DNA of 64,000 bases from Phaeovulum vinaykumarii (GCF_900156695.1 NZ_FTOM01000003.1:242761-306760); one strand, 5' to 3'. Shown: positions 36,169 through 46,516, numbered from the stretch's first letter. Notes: generated from the sequence alone by a model not told the origin. Numbers and translations are program-made.

Positions 36169-36987
36169 ATGCCGGATCGTAACGCCCTGAACCTGCGCCA
36201 GAGCCGCCGCCGCGCGGGCCGCCCCCCGCCCGGACCGCCGGCGGTCGCGGCCTCACCGGCCTTTGGGACTGGGCCGAACGCCTGGTGCTGATGGCGACTT
36301 TCGTGTCGATCATCTTCGGGGTCTGGGTCTACAAGGAAGAACGCCAGACCCGCCGCGAGGAAGCGATCAACTGGGCCTGGAGCATCCTGACCACCCCCGC
36401 CACCGGCAACTCGGGCAAGCGCGCGGCGCTGGAATATCTGGCCGGACAGGGCGTGTCGCTGCGCGGGATTGACCTCTCCTGCGCGCGCATGGGCGGCGGC
36501 TGGGATGCCAAGGCCATGAGCTGCCGCGCCCCGGTCGATCTGACCGGGCTGCGTCTGCGCGGCCCGAACGGCGAAGGCGTCGATCTGCGCCTGAGCCGTC
36601 TTGACGGCGTGGACCTGACCGGCGCCGATCTGGAAGATGCGCAGATGGGCGGGGCGAGGCTGGCCGGCGCCACGCGGTCAGGCGCGCGGCTCGACGGTGC
36701 CGATCTGCGCGCCGCGGCCCTGTCGCTGGGCAAGCTGCGCGGCGCCGACCTCGCGGGGGCGGCCGCGGCGCCGCGGTCCTGATCTCGGCCGATCTGACAG
36801 GCGCCCATGTCAGCGACACGAACTTCGGCGCCGCCACCCTGACCTACAGCGACCTGCCCGCGCTCTGGGCGATGGCGGACCGGCCGCCAGGGGGCTGGCC
36901 GGGCCGGTCACGCTCGGCGCACGCGACCGGCCCATGGCCGAAAGCCAGAGACGCCTTCTCGGCGCGCCCTGCCTCCCGCCCGATTAA
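36169..36987 (+). pseudogene. Pentapeptide-repeat membrane protein gene with three frame breaks
   Basis: The first frame starts at an ATG with AAGGAA upstream (MPDRNALNLRQSRRRAGR) and must shift near 36210-36230, in a CCGCCCCCCGCCC run, to join GLTGLWDWAERLVLMATFVSIIFGVWVYKEERQTRREE (a membrane helix). That frame runs through the pentapeptide repeats (VDLTGLRLRG, VDLTGADLEDAQMGGARLAGATRSGARLDGADLRAA). It ends early at 36782, while VLISADLTGAHVSDTNFGAATLTYSDL continues in another frame. A third shift near 36885 would lead to GLAGPVTLGARDRPMAESQRRLLG. All three breaks are in G/C runs, so decay and sequencing error are both possible. It converges with trpB, overlapping by 4 bp. Confidence 0.65.
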
Positions 36988-38222
36988 ACCTTCATCTCCT
37001 CGCCCAGATGCTTGGCGACGGTGAAGATGTCCTTGTCGCCGCGCCCCGAAAGGTTGAGCACGATAATATGATCCTTGGGCAGATCGGGCGCGATCTTCAT
37101 CATATGCGCCAGTGCGTGGCTGCTTTCCAGCGCCGGAATGATGCCCTCGGTCCGGCAGCAGAACTGGAACGCGTCGAGCGCCTCGGCATCGGTGATGCTC
37201 ACATATTCCGCCCGCCCGATGTCATGCAGCCAGCTGTGTTCGGGGCCGATGCCGGGATAGTCGAGCCCGGCCGAGATCGAATGCCCCTCAAGGATCTGGC
37301 CGTCCTCGTCCTGCAACAGATAGGTGCGGTTGCCGTGCAGAACGCCCGGACGCCCGCCCGTCAGGCTGGCGCAATGCTCCATCCGGTCATCGACGCCATG
37401 CCCGCCGGCCTCGACGCCGATGATGCGGACGGATTTGTCATCCAGGAACGGGTGGAACAGCCCCATCGCGTTCGACCCTCCGCCCACGGCGGCGATGATC
37501 GTGTCGGGCAGACGCCCCTCACCCTCGTGGGCCTCAAGCTGCCAGCGGGTCTCGCGACCGATGATCGACTGGAAATCGCGCACCATCGCCGGATAGGGCG
37601 CGGGGCCGGCGACCGTGCCGATGCAATAGAAGGTGTCGCGCACATTGGTCACCCAATCGCGAAGCGCGTCGTTCATCGCATCCTTGAGCGTGCCGCGGCC
37701 GCTCGTCACCGGCACCACCTCGGCCCCCAGCAGCCGCATGCGGAAGACGTTGGGCGCCTGGCGCTCGACATCCGTCGCGCCCATGTAGACGATGCACTTC
37801 AACCCGAACTTGGCGCAGACCGTGGCCGTGGCCACGCCATGCTGGCCAGCCCCCGTCTCGGCGATGATCCGGGTCTTGCCCATGCGCCGCGCGAGCAAAA
37901 TCTGGCCCAGCACGTTGTTGATCTTGTGCGCGCCGGTGTGGTTCAGCTCCTCGCGCTTGAGATAGACCTTGGCCCCGCCCAGCTCCTCGGTCATGCGCGG
38001 CGCGAAATACAACGGCGACGGCCGGCCCACGTAATCGCGCCACAGGAGATCCATCTCCGCCCAGAAGGTCGGGTCGGTCTTGGCATGCTCGTATTGCGCC
38101 TCAAGCTCCAGGATCAGCGGCATCAGCGTTTCCGAGACGAACCGCCCGCCATGGATGCCGAAGCGCCCATTCTCGTCCGGCGCGGTCATGTAGCTGTTGA
38201 GCAGATCTTCGGCCATGGTCAT
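36984..38222 (-). CDS. trpB: Tryptophan synthase beta chain
   Basis: PLP enzyme making tryptophan from indole and serine. 412 residues from [35 protein letters not shown]. The PLP Lys is in [14 protein letters not shown], with [57 protein letters not shown] and the C-terminal [12 protein letters not shown]. The ATG overlaps the stop of the upstream 80-residue gene. trpA is not adjacent. Confidence 0.97.
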   Translation of the reverse strand: MTMAEDLLNSYMTAPDENGRFGIHGGRFVSETLMPLILELEAQYEHAKTDPTFWAEMDLLWRDYVGRPSPLYFAPRMTEELGGAKVYLKREELNHTGAHKINNVLGQILLARRMGKTRIIAETGAGQHGVATATVCAKFGLKCIVYMGATDVERQAPNVFRMRLLGAEVVPVTSGRGTLKDAMNDALRDWVTNVRDTFYCIGTVAGPAPYPAMVRDFQSIIGRETRWQLEAHEGEGRLPDTIIAAVGGGSNAMGLFHPFLDDKSVRIIGVEAGGHGVDDRMEHCASLTGGRPGVLHGNRTYLLQDEDGQILEGHSISAGLDYPGIGPEHSWLHDIGRAEYVSITDAEALDAFQFCCRTEGIIPALESSHALAHMMKIAPDLPKDHIIVLNLSGRGDKDIFTVAKHLGEEMKV

Positions 38223-38461
38223 TCCTCGAAACCAAATTCGGATTTCAACATCCGGAAAAGTTGCGACGCGGCATCCTCGTCGAATTGAAGCGTCTGACTG
38301 AGCTTGCCAGGGTGAGCGCGCTCCCCCGAGCCGTAGGTGTTCAGTTGAAGCACCTTTCGGCCGTCGCATTCCCCGACGATATACTTGCAGGGAACACGCG
38401 TCGGATGCGCCGCGCGAAGCTCTCGGCCCTCATCCTTCTCCAAAGACACCACAAGCGCCAT
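38219..38461 (-). CDS. 80-residue protein between trpF and trpB
   Basis: [48 protein letters not shown]...[27 protein letters not shown]. It is a small, probably soluble alpha/beta protein with no motif I recognise. The start was chosen for its conserved-looking N-terminus and because codons upstream change character. It is coupled to trpB by an ATGA overlap. Function unknown. Confidence 0.72.
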   Translation of the reverse strand: MALVVSLEKDEGRELRAAHPTRVPCKYIVGECDGRKVLQLNTYGSGERAHPGKLSQTLQFDEDAASQLFRMLKSEFGFEE

Positions 38462-38554
38462 GCCACGCCTCCGCCTACCTGCCCCGCAGATAGCGCGCCC
38501 GCCCCGCGGGGTAAAGTTCCCGCCTTCGAACTGGTCAAAATATCCTCGGGGGGT

Positions 38555-38577
38555 CAGGGGGGCAGACAGCCCCCCTG
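38555..38577 (-). terminator. Terminator-like hairpin downstream of trpF
   Basis: Perfect 9-bp stem CAGGGGGGC/GCCCCCCTG with an AGACA loop. On the minus strand it is followed by ACCCCCCGAGGATATTTTG, a motif I remember as a frequent intergenic element in Rhodobacterales. It separates trpF from the 80-residue gene and trpB. Confidence 0.5.
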
Positions 38578-38617
38578 CCACGTCCGCCGCCCGCCCCCCG
38601 CCGGGCGAGGGGGCCCC

Positions 38618-39256
38618 TCAGCCCGCCGCCTTGGCCGCGGCCACGAAATCCCGCACAAGCGCGGCGTCCTTGATCCCCGGCGCGCGCTCGACCCCCGAGG
38701 ACACATCGACCGCCGGCGCCCCGGTCCGCCGTACCGCCTCGGCCACGTTCTCGGGCGAAAGCCCGCCCGCCAGCATCCAGGGCCGCGGCCAGGCGCGCCC
38801 GGCCACCAGCCGCCAGTCGAACGACAGCCCGTTGCCCCCCGGCAGCGCCGCGCCCGCGGGGGCCTTGGCATCGACCAGAACCCGGTCGGCCACCGCCTCG
38901 TGACGGGCCAGAAGCGCCAGATCCTCCGGCCCGGCCACGCCCACCGCCTTCATCACCGGCAGCCCGAAGCGCGCGCGGATCTCGGCCACGCGCGCGGGGC
39001 TCTCGCGCCCGTGCAATTGAAGGATCTCGATCGGCACACGCGCCAGGATCGCGTCCAGCTCGGCGTCGGTCGCATCGACCGTCAGCGCCACGCGCCGCGC
39101 GCCCCCGGCTTCGGCCGCCAGCTCGGCCGCCCGCGCCGGGTCCAGATTGCGCGGCGAGCGCGCAAAAAACACAAGGCCGAGGTAATCCGCCCCGGCCTTG
39201 ACGGCTTCAGCGACCTGATCGGCCGCGGTCAGCCCGCAGATCTTGACCTCGACCAT
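38618..39256 (-). CDS. trpF: Phosphoribosylanthranilate isomerase
   Basis: Third step from anthranilate to tryptophan. 212 residues, a TIM barrel: VEVKICGL (catalytic Cys), ADYLGLVFFARSPRNL, ILQLHGRESPARV, VLVDAKAP, GLSFDWRLVAGR, MLAGGLSPENVAEAV, AVDVSSGVERAPGIKD (catalytic Asp in VDVSSGVE). It is 9 bp after the LapA-type gene. Confidence 0.95.
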   Translation of the reverse strand: MVEVKICGLTAADQVAEAVKAGADYLGLVFFARSPRNLDPARAAELAAEAGGARRVALTVDATDAELDAILARVPIEILQLHGRESPARVAEIRARFGLPVMKAVGVAGPEDLALLARHEAVADRVLVDAKAPAGAALPGGNGLSFDWRLVAGRAWPRPWMLAGGLSPENVAEAVRRTGAPAVDVSSGVERAPGIKDAALVRDFVAAAKAAG

Positions 39257-39265
39257 TGCCCGACG

Positions 39266-39619
39266 TCAGGTCCGGTCCTCGATCAGGGCCAGCACCTCGT
39301 CCTTGGTCTCGGGCGAGGCCCCGCGCAGCTTCTGCACCTCGCGGTCAAGCTTGGCCGCCTTGCGCGCATTGCCGCGCGCCGCCGAACGGTAGCGCGATTC
39401 GCGCAGCCATTCCCAGACCAGACCGATCACCAGACCCGCGCCCATCGCGCCGAAGATCACCACGAACAGCGGCAGGTCGACCGCATAGGTAAAGCCCAGG
39501 AATTCCTCAGCTTCCTGCGGCAGCGCATGCAGCGTCACCAGCGGGCGGTTGGCCAGCGCCAGCACCACCAGAACCGCGGCCAGACACAGGACGAACAGAT
39601 AGCGAAGCACGCGAAACAT
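39266..39619 (-). CDS. LapA-domain (DUF1049) inner-membrane protein
   Basis: 117 residues with two membrane helices (LRYLFVLCLAAVLVVLALANR and LPLFVVIFGAMGAGLVIGLVWEW) and a charged coiled C-terminal tail (ARKAAKLDREVQKLRG). This is the layout of LapA/YciS, which in E. coli works with LapB in controlling lipopolysaccharide synthesis; function here is inferred. GGAGGAATAATCCG precedes the ATG. It sits between ihfB and trpF, as in many proteobacteria where lapA follows ihfB. Confidence 0.82.
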   Translation of the reverse strand: MFRVLRYLFVLCLAAVLVVLALANRPLVTLHALPQEAEEFLGFTYAVDLPLFVVIFGAMGAGLVIGLVWEWLRESRYRSAARGNARKAAKLDREVQKLRGASPETKDEVLALIEDRT

Positions 39620-39623
39620 CGGA

Positions 39624-39911
39624 TTATTCCTCCATGCCGTTCAGGCGATTTCGAAGAAGCTTGCCGGTCTTGAAGAAGGGAACGTGTTTCTCGTCGACCT
39701 CGACGGATTCGCCCGTGCGCGGATTGCGTCCTGTGCGCGCGTCGCGTTTCTTGACCGAAAACGCGCCAAATCCCCGCAATTCGACCCGATCGCCGCGGGC
39801 CATGGCCTCGACGATCTCGTCGAAGATCGTATTCACGATCTTTTCCACATCACGCTGGTAGAGGTGCGGATTCTCATCCGCGATCTTCTGGATCAATTCC
39901 GATCGGATCAT
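39624..39911 (-). CDS. ihfB: Integration host factor beta subunit
   Basis: DNA-bending protein, 95 residues: [72 protein letters not shown]..., with the FGAF and RNPRTG (intercalating Pro) features of the HU/IHF family and the beta-subunit N-terminus. A good AGGGGG site precedes it. It is downstream of rpsA, the conserved rpsA-ihfB order. Confidence 0.96.
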   Translation of the reverse strand: MIRSELIQKIADENPHLYQRDVEKIVNTIFDEIVEAMARGDRVELRGFGAFSVKKRDARTGRNPRTGESVEVDEKHVPFFKTGKLLRNRLNGMEE

Positions 39912-40066
39912 CTCTATCCCCCTGAAGGCCCGTTCGGCAATAATGCGGGCCGTTACGCCGCACTATAGGCAAAAGCCCGCCGCAGACAAACAGCAAAGTC
40001 ATTGGAATGGCGGGTGTTTCCCCACGTCCGGGGGCGGAACGCGACGCTTTGCAGCAGCCCCGACGC

Positions 40067-40094
40067 AAAACGGCCCCGCCCGAAGGCGAGGCCG
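40067..40094 (-). terminator. Rho-independent terminator after rpsA
   Basis: On the minus strand CGGCCTCGCC-TTCG-GGCGGGGCCG (one G-U pair, UUCG loop) followed by TTTT, 53 bp after the rpsA stop. It separates rpsA from ihfB, which then needs its own promoter or readthrough. Confidence 0.85.
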
Positions 40095-40146
40095 ATGTTC
40101 CGATTCGGGATGCACGGGCGCGCGCAATGGCGCCCGCGCCGGGCGA

Positions 40147-41832
40147 TCAGTTGTCGCCCTGACCCTTGAGCGCGGCGCCCAGGATGTCGCCCAGCGACGC
40201 CCCCGAGTCCGACGAGCCGTATTGTTCCACGGCTTCCTTTTCCTCGGCGATCTCGCGGGCCTTGATCGACACGCCCAGACGACGGGTCTTGCTGTCCACG
40301 TTGGTCACGCGCACATCGACCTTGTCGCCGACCTGGAAGCGCTCGGGGCGCTGCTCGGCGCGATCACGCGACAGGTCCGAACGACGGATGAAGGATTTCA
40401 TGCCGTTGTAGTCGACCTCGATGCCGCCATCCTCGATCGCCGTGACTTCCACGGTGATGACCGAGCCGCGCTTCACGCCGTCGACCGCATCCGAGAAGGT
40501 GTCGGCGTCGAGCGCCTTGATCGACAGCGAGATACGCTCCTTGTCGATGTCCACCTCGGTGACGGCGGCCTTGACCATGTCGCCCTTGCGGTAGTTCTGG
40601 ATGGCATCCTCGCCGCGCTGTTCCCAGCTCAGGTCGGACAGGTGCACCATGCCGTCGATGTCGTTGGCCAGGCCCACGAACAGACCGAATTCGGTGATGT
40701 TCTTGACCTCGCCTTCGATGACGGTGCCGACCGGATGCGTTTCCGCGAAAACTTCCCACGGGTTGCGCATGGTCTGCTTGAGGCCCAGCGACACGCGGCG
40801 TTTCGCGGTGTCGATCTCGAGCACCATGACGTCGACTTCCTGGCTGGTCGAGACGATCTTGCCGGGATGCACGTTCTTCTTGGTCCAGGACATTTCGGAC
40901 ACGTGGACCAGACCTTCGACACCGGCTTCCAGCTCGACGAAGGCGCCGTAGTCGGTGATGTTGGTGACGCGGCCCTTGTGCACCGAATTGATCGGGAACT
41001 TGGCTTCGACCGTATCCCACGGGTCGGCCTGAAGCTGTTTCATGCCCAGGCTGATGCGGTGGGTTTCCTTGTTGATCTTGACGACCTGGACCTTGACGGT
41101 CTCGCCGATCGACAGGATCTCGGACGGGTGGTTGACGCGGCGCCAGGCCATGTCGGTGACGTGCAGCAGGCCGTCAACGCCGCCCAGATCAACGAACGCA
41201 CCGTATTCGGTGATGTTCTTGACCACGCCGTCGACAACCTGGCCTTCGGACAGGTTGGCGATGACTTCGGCACGCTGTTCGGCACGGCTCTCTTCCAGGA
41301 TGGCGCGGCGCGACACGACGATGTTGCCGCGGCGGCGATCCATCTTCAGGATCTGGAAGGGCTGCTTGAGACCCATCAGCGGGCCGGCATCGCGCACGGG
41401 GCGCACATCGACCTGGCTGCCCGGAAGGAAGGCCACGGCACCGCCCAGATCGACGGTGAAGCCGCCCTTGACGCGACCGAAGATGGCGCCCTCGACGCGC
41501 TCTTCCTTCTCGTAGGCTTTTTCCAGACGGTCCCAGGCTTCCTCGCGGCGGGCCTTGTCACGCGAGATCACGGCTTCGCCGCGGGCGTTCTCGACGCGGT
41601 CGAGATAGACCTCGACGGTGTCGCCGATGGCGATCTCGGGGGCCTCGCCGGGATTGGCGAATTCCTTGAGCTCGACGCGGCCTTCCATCTTGTAGCCCAC
41701 GTCGATGATGGCCTGGCCCGCCTCGATGGCGATGACCTTGCCCTTGACGACCGACCCTTCCTGGGGCGTGTCGATGTTGAGGCTTTCCTCGAGAAGGGCC
41801 TCGAATTCTTCCATGCTAGCTTTGGCGCACAT
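40147..41832 (-). CDS. rpsA: 30S ribosomal protein S1
   Basis: 561 residues from MCAKASMEEFEALLEESLNID (AAAGGAAC upstream); ATG at 41868 (MARKPEQRN) with GGAG upstream is an alternative. Six S1 RNA-binding repeats are visible, e.g. EGSVVKGKVIAIEAGQAIIDVGYKMEGRV, VDGVVKNITEYGAFVDLGGVDGLLHVTDMAWRR, KGRVTNITDYGAFVELEAGVEGLVHVSEMSW and EGEVKNITEFGLFVGLANDIDGMVHLSDLSW. It binds mRNA on the small subunit during initiation. Confidence 0.97.
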   Translation of the reverse strand: MCAKASMEEFEALLEESLNIDTPQEGSVVKGKVIAIEAGQAIIDVGYKMEGRVELKEFANPGEAPEIAIGDTVEVYLDRVENARGEAVISRDKARREEAWDRLEKAYEKEERVEGAIFGRVKGGFTVDLGGAVAFLPGSQVDVRPVRDAGPLMGLKQPFQILKMDRRRGNIVVSRRAILEESRAEQRAEVIANLSEGQVVDGVVKNITEYGAFVDLGGVDGLLHVTDMAWRRVNHPSEILSIGETVKVQVVKINKETHRISLGMKQLQADPWDTVEAKFPINSVHKGRVTNITDYGAFVELEAGVEGLVHVSEMSWTKKNVHPGKIVSTSQEVDVMVLEIDTAKRRVSLGLKQTMRNPWEVFAETHPVGTVIEGEVKNITEFGLFVGLANDIDGMVHLSDLSWEQRGEDAIQNYRKGDMVKAAVTEVDIDKERISLSIKALDADTFSDAVDGVKRGSVITVEVTAIEDGGIEVDYNGMKSFIRRSDLSRDRAEQRPERFQVGDKVDVRVTNVDSKTRRLGVSIKAREIAEEKEAVEQYGSSDSGASLGDILGAALKGQGDN

Positions 41833-42049
41833 GCGGCAAAAGTTCCTTTGTTCGGGTTTTCTGGCCATGCGGTTGGCTCCGCCGGTCTTTGGTGGCCCCG
41901 ATCCGGAAAACACGCACATGCGCCGCCGGTCGCCCGGCGCCGCATCCGATGCCTTCCCTTTCGGGATGGGCGGCTCTTACAGGCTTTGCGGGGGTGTGAC
42001 AAGCAAAACGCGCCCGCGGCCCTTCCCCCGGCCCCGGCCGCAACCCCGC

Positions 42050-42092
42050 CCCTGTCAGCCGCGCCCGTGTCAGCCCCGCCCGTGTCAGCCCC
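42050..42092. repeat. Tandem 15-bp repeat carrying successive stop codons
   Basis: About three copies of a CCCGTGTCAGCCCCG-like unit. On the minus strand each unit gives TGA in the same frame (42085, 42070, 42055), the first being the stop of the glycan-related gene. Confidence 0.7.
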
Positions 42093-43077
42093 GCCGGCGC
42101 GGCCCCAGCCCCAGCCGCTCGGGCGGAAAGCCTGCCGCGGACAGGACCGCCAGCAGGTCGCGTTCGAAATGCGGCCCCTCGATCCACAGGCAGTTGCGGG
42201 TGAAATACCATGTCACCGCCCGCGCCCAGTCGCGCGGGGTCGACAGCGCCCGCAGCAGCGCCGCCGGGAATTCGGCCGGATCGCGCACCGTCTCGACCAG
42301 CCCCGCGTAATCGGTGCGGCCGCAGACGATGGCAGGGCGGCCGTGCAGCATCCCCTCGAGCGCGGTCGCGGAATTGATCGAGACATTGACCGCCGATTGC
42401 GCCAGCAGGTCGTGGATATTGGCCGAGGTCTCGTGCACCCGCACCCCCGAGGCCGCGATCTCGCCCGCCATCTGCGTCAGCAGCGCGCCCGCGACCTGCG
42501 GGTTGAGCGGGTGGCCCTTGACCAGAACCGGCCGCGCCCCGGCCGCCCGGATCACCGCGCGCAGCATCTCGACATTGGACAAATAGGCCTGGCCGCGGCG
42601 ATGGGGCTCGTTGCCCTGAAGACAGACCGCGATCGCATCGCGCGGCAGGTGCTCGCGCCCGCGCGCCTGCTTGTAGCGCGAGCGCCGCGCCCGGGCGAAT
42701 TGCGCGCGCAGCCGGGCATAGGTGGACAGGGCCTCGGCGGCGGGGATCTCCTCGGGGGTGCAGGGGCGCCGCCCGGCCGGGCCATCGCCCAGGATGCCGT
42801 CGGGGCCAAGGTGCCAATAGCCCGGCAGATAGGCCACTGCCGCCGACAGCCAGCCCGGCCCCGTGACCCAGCCGCTTTCGACGACATGCAGATCACCATC
42901 GCCCGGCAGCGTGCCGCCCGCGGTCTGCGCCTCCTCGCGCAGCGCCACCATCGCCCGGCCGCCGCGGGCCTCGATCGCGCGGATCAGCCGGGGGTAAAGC
43001 GCCAGATGCGCCGGCTTTTCATAGTCGTTCAGATAGCGGCCGGGCAGATGGATGACGACGCGCGCAGCTCCGCTCAT
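42085..43077 (-). CDS. Capsule-polysaccharide-synthesis-like protein
   Basis: 330 residues. The C-terminal half, with [77 protein letters not shown], resembles the KpsC/KpsS-type fold (capsular polysaccharide synthesis, GT-B-like), where the His of KGHP and the SATALEG stretch form the sugar-nucleotide site. No export or other capsule genes are nearby. The start overlaps the cmk stop. An alternative is a lipopolysaccharide Kdo transferase-like enzyme; the acceptor is unknown. Confidence 0.62.
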   Translation of the reverse strand: MSGAARVVIHLPGRYLNDYEKPAHLALYPRLIRAIEARGGRAMVALREEAQTAGGTLPGDGDLHVVESGWVTGPGWLSAAVAYLPGYWHLGPDGILGDGPAGRRPCTPEEIPAAEALSTYARLRAQFARARRSRYKQARGREHLPRDAIAVCLQGNEPHRRGQAYLSNVEMLRAVIRAAGARPVLVKGHPLNPQVAGALLTQMAGEIAASGVRVHETSANIHDLLAQSAVNVSINSATALEGMLHGRPAIVCGRTDYAGLVETVRDPAEFPAALLRALSTPRDWARAVTWYFTRNCLWIEGPHFERDLLAVLSAAGFPPERLGLGPRRRG

Positions 43078-43688
43078 GGGGTGGCGCGCGCCAGCGCATC
43101 GGCCACCAGATCGCAGGCGCGCGTCACCGCCGCCTCGATCGACAGGTCGGTGGTGTCGAGCATCACCGCATCCTCGGCCGGGCGCAGGGGGGCATCCGCG
43201 CGGCCCATGTCGCGGGCGTCGCGCTCGCGGGTCTGGGCCAGGACCGTGTCGTAATCCTGCGCGCCGGGGGCCGCGGCCTCCAGCTCGTCGAAGCGGCGGC
43301 GCGCCCGCACCTCGGCCGAGGCGGTGACGAACAGCTTGACCTCGGCTTCGGGGGAAATGACCGTGCCGATGTCGCGCCCGTCAAGGACCGCGCCCCCCTC
43401 GCGGCGGGCAAAGCGGCGCTGGAAGGCGACCAGGGCCGCGCGCACCTCGGGGATGGCGGCAACGCGGCTGGCGGCCTGCCCGGCCTCGAGGCTGCGCAGG
43501 CCGGGACGGTCAAGATCGGCCGGGCTCAGCGCCTGGGCGGCGGCGACCGGATCGCCCCCCATCGCCCCCACCGCCCGATAGAGAAGCCCGGTGTCGAGAT
43601 GGGCAAAGCCGAATTGCGCGGCCAGGCGGCGGCTGATCGTGCCCTTGCCGGCCGCGGCGGGCCCGTCGATGGCAACGGTGAAGATCAT
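43074..43688 (-). CDS. cmk: Cytidylate kinase
   Basis: Phosphorylates CMP/dCMP. 204 residues: [21 protein letters not shown] (P-loop), [43 protein letters not shown] and [44 protein letters not shown] precedes the ATG. It is 91 bp downstream of aroA, in the conserved aroA-cmk-rpsA order (here with one gene inserted before rpsA). Confidence 0.96.
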   Translation of the reverse strand: MIFTVAIDGPAAAGKGTISRRLAAQFGFAHLDTGLLYRAVGAMGGDPVAAAQALSPADLDRPGLRSLEAGQAASRVAAIPEVRAALVAFQRRFARREGGAVLDGRDIGTVISPEAEVKLFVTASAEVRARRRFDELEAAAPGAQDYDTVLAQTRERDARDMGRADAPLRPAEDAVMLDTTDLSIEAAVTRACDLVADALARATP

Positions 43689-43779
43689 CGCGTTCTTCTC
43701 CTCCTTGCGTGTGAGGCGTTGGGGTCGGGCGTTCGTTCGGGGTGGTGGGGGCTGGCGGCGCGGGGCGCGGCGACAGGGG

Positions 43780-45126
43780 TCATGCGTCGCGCCGGATCGT
43801 GGCCCCGAGCCCCGTCATCAGCGTCTCGAAGATCGGAAAGGAGGTGGCAATGGGCCCGCCGTCATCGACCGAGACCGGCCGTTGCGCCGCCAGACCCAGG
43901 ACCAGGAAGCTCATGGCGATGCGGTGGTCGAGATGGGTGGCGCAGGTGGCGCCGCCCGGCACGCCCTCGGCACCGCGGCCGTGCACGATCAGGAAATCGG
44001 GCCCCTCCTCGACGGTGACGCCGCAGGCTTCGAGCCCGCGCGCCATGGCGTCGATCCGGTCGCTTTCCTTGACCCGCAATTCACGCACGCCGCGCATGGT
44101 GGTGGCGCCTTCGGCAAAGGCCGCGACCGCCGCCAGGATCGGGTATTCGTCGATCATCGAGGCGGCGCGTTCGGGCGGCACCTCGACCCCGCACAGCGCC
44201 GAATGCCGCACCAGCAGATCGGCAACCGGTTCGCCGCCTTCCTCGCGCGGGTTCTCGAAGGTGATGTCGGCGCCCATCTCGACCAGCGTCGTGAAGAGCC
44301 CGTTGCGGGTGGCATTCTGCGACACGCCCGGCACCCGCACTTCAGAGCCCGGCACGATCAGCGCGGCACAGACCGGAAAGGCCGCCGAGGACGGATCGCG
44401 CGGCACCGCCACCGCCTGGGGGCGCAGCTCGGGCTGGCCGGTCAGGGTGATGACGCGGCCTTCGGGGGTGGTCTCGGTGGTGATCTCGGCGCCGAAACCC
44501 GCCAGCATCCGTTCGGTGTGATCGCGGGTGGCCTCGCGCTCGATCACGACGCTTTCCCCCGGCGCATTGAGCGCGGCCAGAAGCACCGCGGACTTGACCT
44601 GCGCGGACGGCACGGGGGTCGCGTAGCGCACCGCCACCGGATCGGCGGCGCCGATGATGGTCATCGGCAGGCGCCCGCCGGTGCGGCCATGCGCGCGCGC
44701 GCCGAACAGTGCCAGCGGGTCGGTCACGCGGCCCATCGGGCGCTTGCGCAGCGAGGCGTCGCCGGTGAAGGTGGCCGTGATCGGCGTCGTGGCCATCGCC
44801 CCCATGATGAGCCGCACCCCGGTGCCGGAATTGCCGCAGTCGATCACCGTCTCGGGTTCGCAAAAGCCGCCCACGCCGACGCCATCGATCGTCCAGGCGC
44901 CGGGGGCCTGGCGGGTCAGATGGGCCCCGAAGGCGCGCATGGCGGCGGCCGTGTCCAGCACGTCCTGCCCCTCGAGAAGGCCGGTCACCTGCGTGCGCCC
45001 GACGCTGAGCGCGCCGAAGATCAGCGCGCGATGCGAGATCGACTTGTCGCCGGGCACCTCGGCCACGCCCTTGAGCGGGCCCGAGGCCTGGGCGGTCATG
45101 GGGATCGGCGGGGCATGGGCGGACAT
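43780..45126 (-). CDS. aroA: 5-enolpyruvylshikimate-3-phosphate synthase
   Basis: Sixth step of the shikimate pathway. 448 residues: [99 protein letters not shown] and [14 protein letters not shown]. The shikimate-site loop reads GNSGTGVRL where the glyphosate-tolerant CP4 enzyme has an Ala-Ala pair. AGGAGACCCC precedes the ATG. Confidence 0.97.
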   Translation of the reverse strand: MSAHAPPIPMTAQASGPLKGVAEVPGDKSISHRALIFGALSVGRTQVTGLLEGQDVLDTAAAMRAFGAHLTRQAPGAWTIDGVGVGGFCEPETVIDCGNSGTGVRLIMGAMATTPITATFTGDASLRKRPMGRVTDPLALFGARAHGRTGGRLPMTIIGAADPVAVRYATPVPSAQVKSAVLLAALNAPGESVVIEREATRDHTERMLAGFGAEITTETTPEGRVITLTGQPELRPQAVAVPRDPSSAAFPVCAALIVPGSEVRVPGVSQNATRNGLFTTLVEMGADITFENPREEGGEPVADLLVRHSALCGVEVPPERAASMIDEYPILAAVAAFAEGATTMRGVRELRVKESDRIDAMARGLEACGVTVEEGPDFLIVHGRGAEGVPGGATCATHLDHRIAMSFLVLGLAAQRPVSVDDGGPIATSFPIFETLMTGLGATIRRDA

Positions 45127-45467
45127 GGGGTCTCCTTCGGGCAGGCGGGGTGGCGGCGTCTGGCAACGGGCTTAGCGCAAGCGGGCCGGTGGCGGAAGAG
45201 GGCGCATCCCGGCGGGGGGTCTGGGGGGGGATCTGGAGGGGGGGCTGGGGGGATCTGGAGCACGCGGCGTAAGCGCCGCCGGGAAGGGGGAGCCGCCTTG
45301 GGGGGGGCATCGAGCCCCCCGCGGCGGCGCTGCCGCGGAAGGCCCTGACGCCGGCGTAGGGAAGGTCCGACTGCGTCAGGGCACCCACGTCAGGGCCTTC
45401 GCGCGCGGCCTACATCTGCCCGCGCTACGCGGGGCGCACATCTTCCCGCAATAGGCAAGGGCCCGGC
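45127..45467. other. Hairpin-dense gap between aroA and trmB
   Basis: No gene is apparent. The gap holds several inverted repeats: GGGGGGC/GCCCCCC around an ATCGA loop near 45303-45320, CCGCGGC/GCCGCGG next to it, and a 12-bp perfect arm pair AAGGCCCTGACG (45339-45350) / CGTCAGGGCCTT (45388-45399), with an extra CGTCAGGGC copy between. GGATCTGGAG is repeated twice before it (near 45229 and 45250). It could be leader structure for aroA plus termination of trmB, or a decayed mobile repeat. Confidence 0.5.
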
Positions 45468-46289
45468 TCAGAGCCGCTCGAAGGTCAGGTAATGGGGCGC
45501 GCGCCCCTCGCGCAGGGCCTTTTGCTCATAGCGCGTGGACAGCCAGTCGTCCCAGGGCACCCCGCCCTGCACCACCAGCCGGAAGCCTGCGGGCGGCACT
45601 TCCTCGAGGGTCTGGCGCACGTAATCGGGAATGTCGGTCGCCACGCGGAACTCCGCCCCCGGCGCCAGCACCCGCGCCAGCGGCAGCAGATGTTCCGGCG
45701 TCACGAAGCGGCGGCGATGGTGGCGTTTCTTGGGCCAGGGGTCGGGATAGTTCAGGAACGCCCGCGCCACCGACCCCGAGGGCAGGACGTCGAAGAGGTC
45801 GCGCACATCGCCGGGATGGATGGCCAGGTTCTGGACCCCGGCGGCGCGGATCTTGCCCAGCAGCATCGCCACGCCGTTGACGAAGGGTTCGCAGCCGATC
45901 AGGCCCACCTGCGGGTAGCGCGCGGCCATGTGGACCATGTGTTCACCGCCGCCGAAGCCGATCTCGAGCCAGACCGGACGCCCGCCGAAAAGCGCGGCCG
46001 GATCGAGCGGGCGGCGCGCGGGGTTCTCGGCCGAGGTGACGCCGGGCAGGCGCAGCTCCGCGAGGTCGTGTTCAAGATAGCCACGCTGGCTGGGGCGCAG
46101 GGTCTTGCCGTGGCGGCGGCCGTAGAAGTTGCGCCGCGGGCGGTCCGCGGGGGCGGCGTCCCGAGATGCAGCGTCCTGGGCGGCCGCACCCTGAGCGGCG
46201 GGAACGGCGGGCGCATCGGGCGCCGGCACGGCAGCACCGGAATGGGCGTCGCGGGGGGGGGCGTCCTTGCGTGTGTCGTCGGTCATCAT
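45468..46289 (-). CDS. trmB: tRNA (guanine-N7-)-methyltransferase
   Basis: Methylates G46 of tRNA with SAM. 273 residues. The first 50 are an Ala/Pro/Asp-rich extension; the family core begins [26 protein letters not shown] and contains [20 protein letters not shown] (SAM site), [39 protein letters not shown] and [25 protein letters not shown]-type site before a double ATG. Divergent from ssb. Confidence 0.95.
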   Translation of the reverse strand: MMTDDTRKDAPPRDAHSGAAVPAPDAPAVPAAQGAAAQDAASRDAAPADRPRRNFYGRRHGKTLRPSQRGYLEHDLAELRLPGVTSAENPARRPLDPAALFGGRPVWLEIGFGGGEHMVHMAARYPQVGLIGCEPFVNGVAMLLGKIRAAGVQNLAIHPGDVRDLFDVLPSGSVARAFLNYPDPWPKKRHHRRRFVTPEHLLPLARVLAPGAEFRVATDIPDYVRQTLEEVPPAGFRLVVQGGVPWDDWLSTRYEQKALREGRAPHYLTFERL

Positions 46290-46516
46290 GCCTCCAGTCG
46301 CGCGCCGGTTACCCCTGCCCCGCGGTTCCGGTCAACCCCCGAAGCCGGCCAGAACCGCGCAGCCGCCGCGCCGCGCCGGCGGATTTCGCCTTTCCCTTGG
46401 CGCGGGGGAATGGTCTAACCTTCAGCCCCGGGGCGCCGGATTCGCGCGCGCCCCGCGGCAGAACGGCACGCAAAGGCCGCGCGGGACGCAACGGCGCGGC
46501 GGCAGGAGGAAAGCGC

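Noticed and set aside
39943..43254. 1,103-codon open frame on the plus strand opposite rpsA, the glycan-related gene and cmk
   Set aside because: It is the mirror of several well-identified genes; its protein is a run of Gly/Arg/Asp/His codon complements with no domain.
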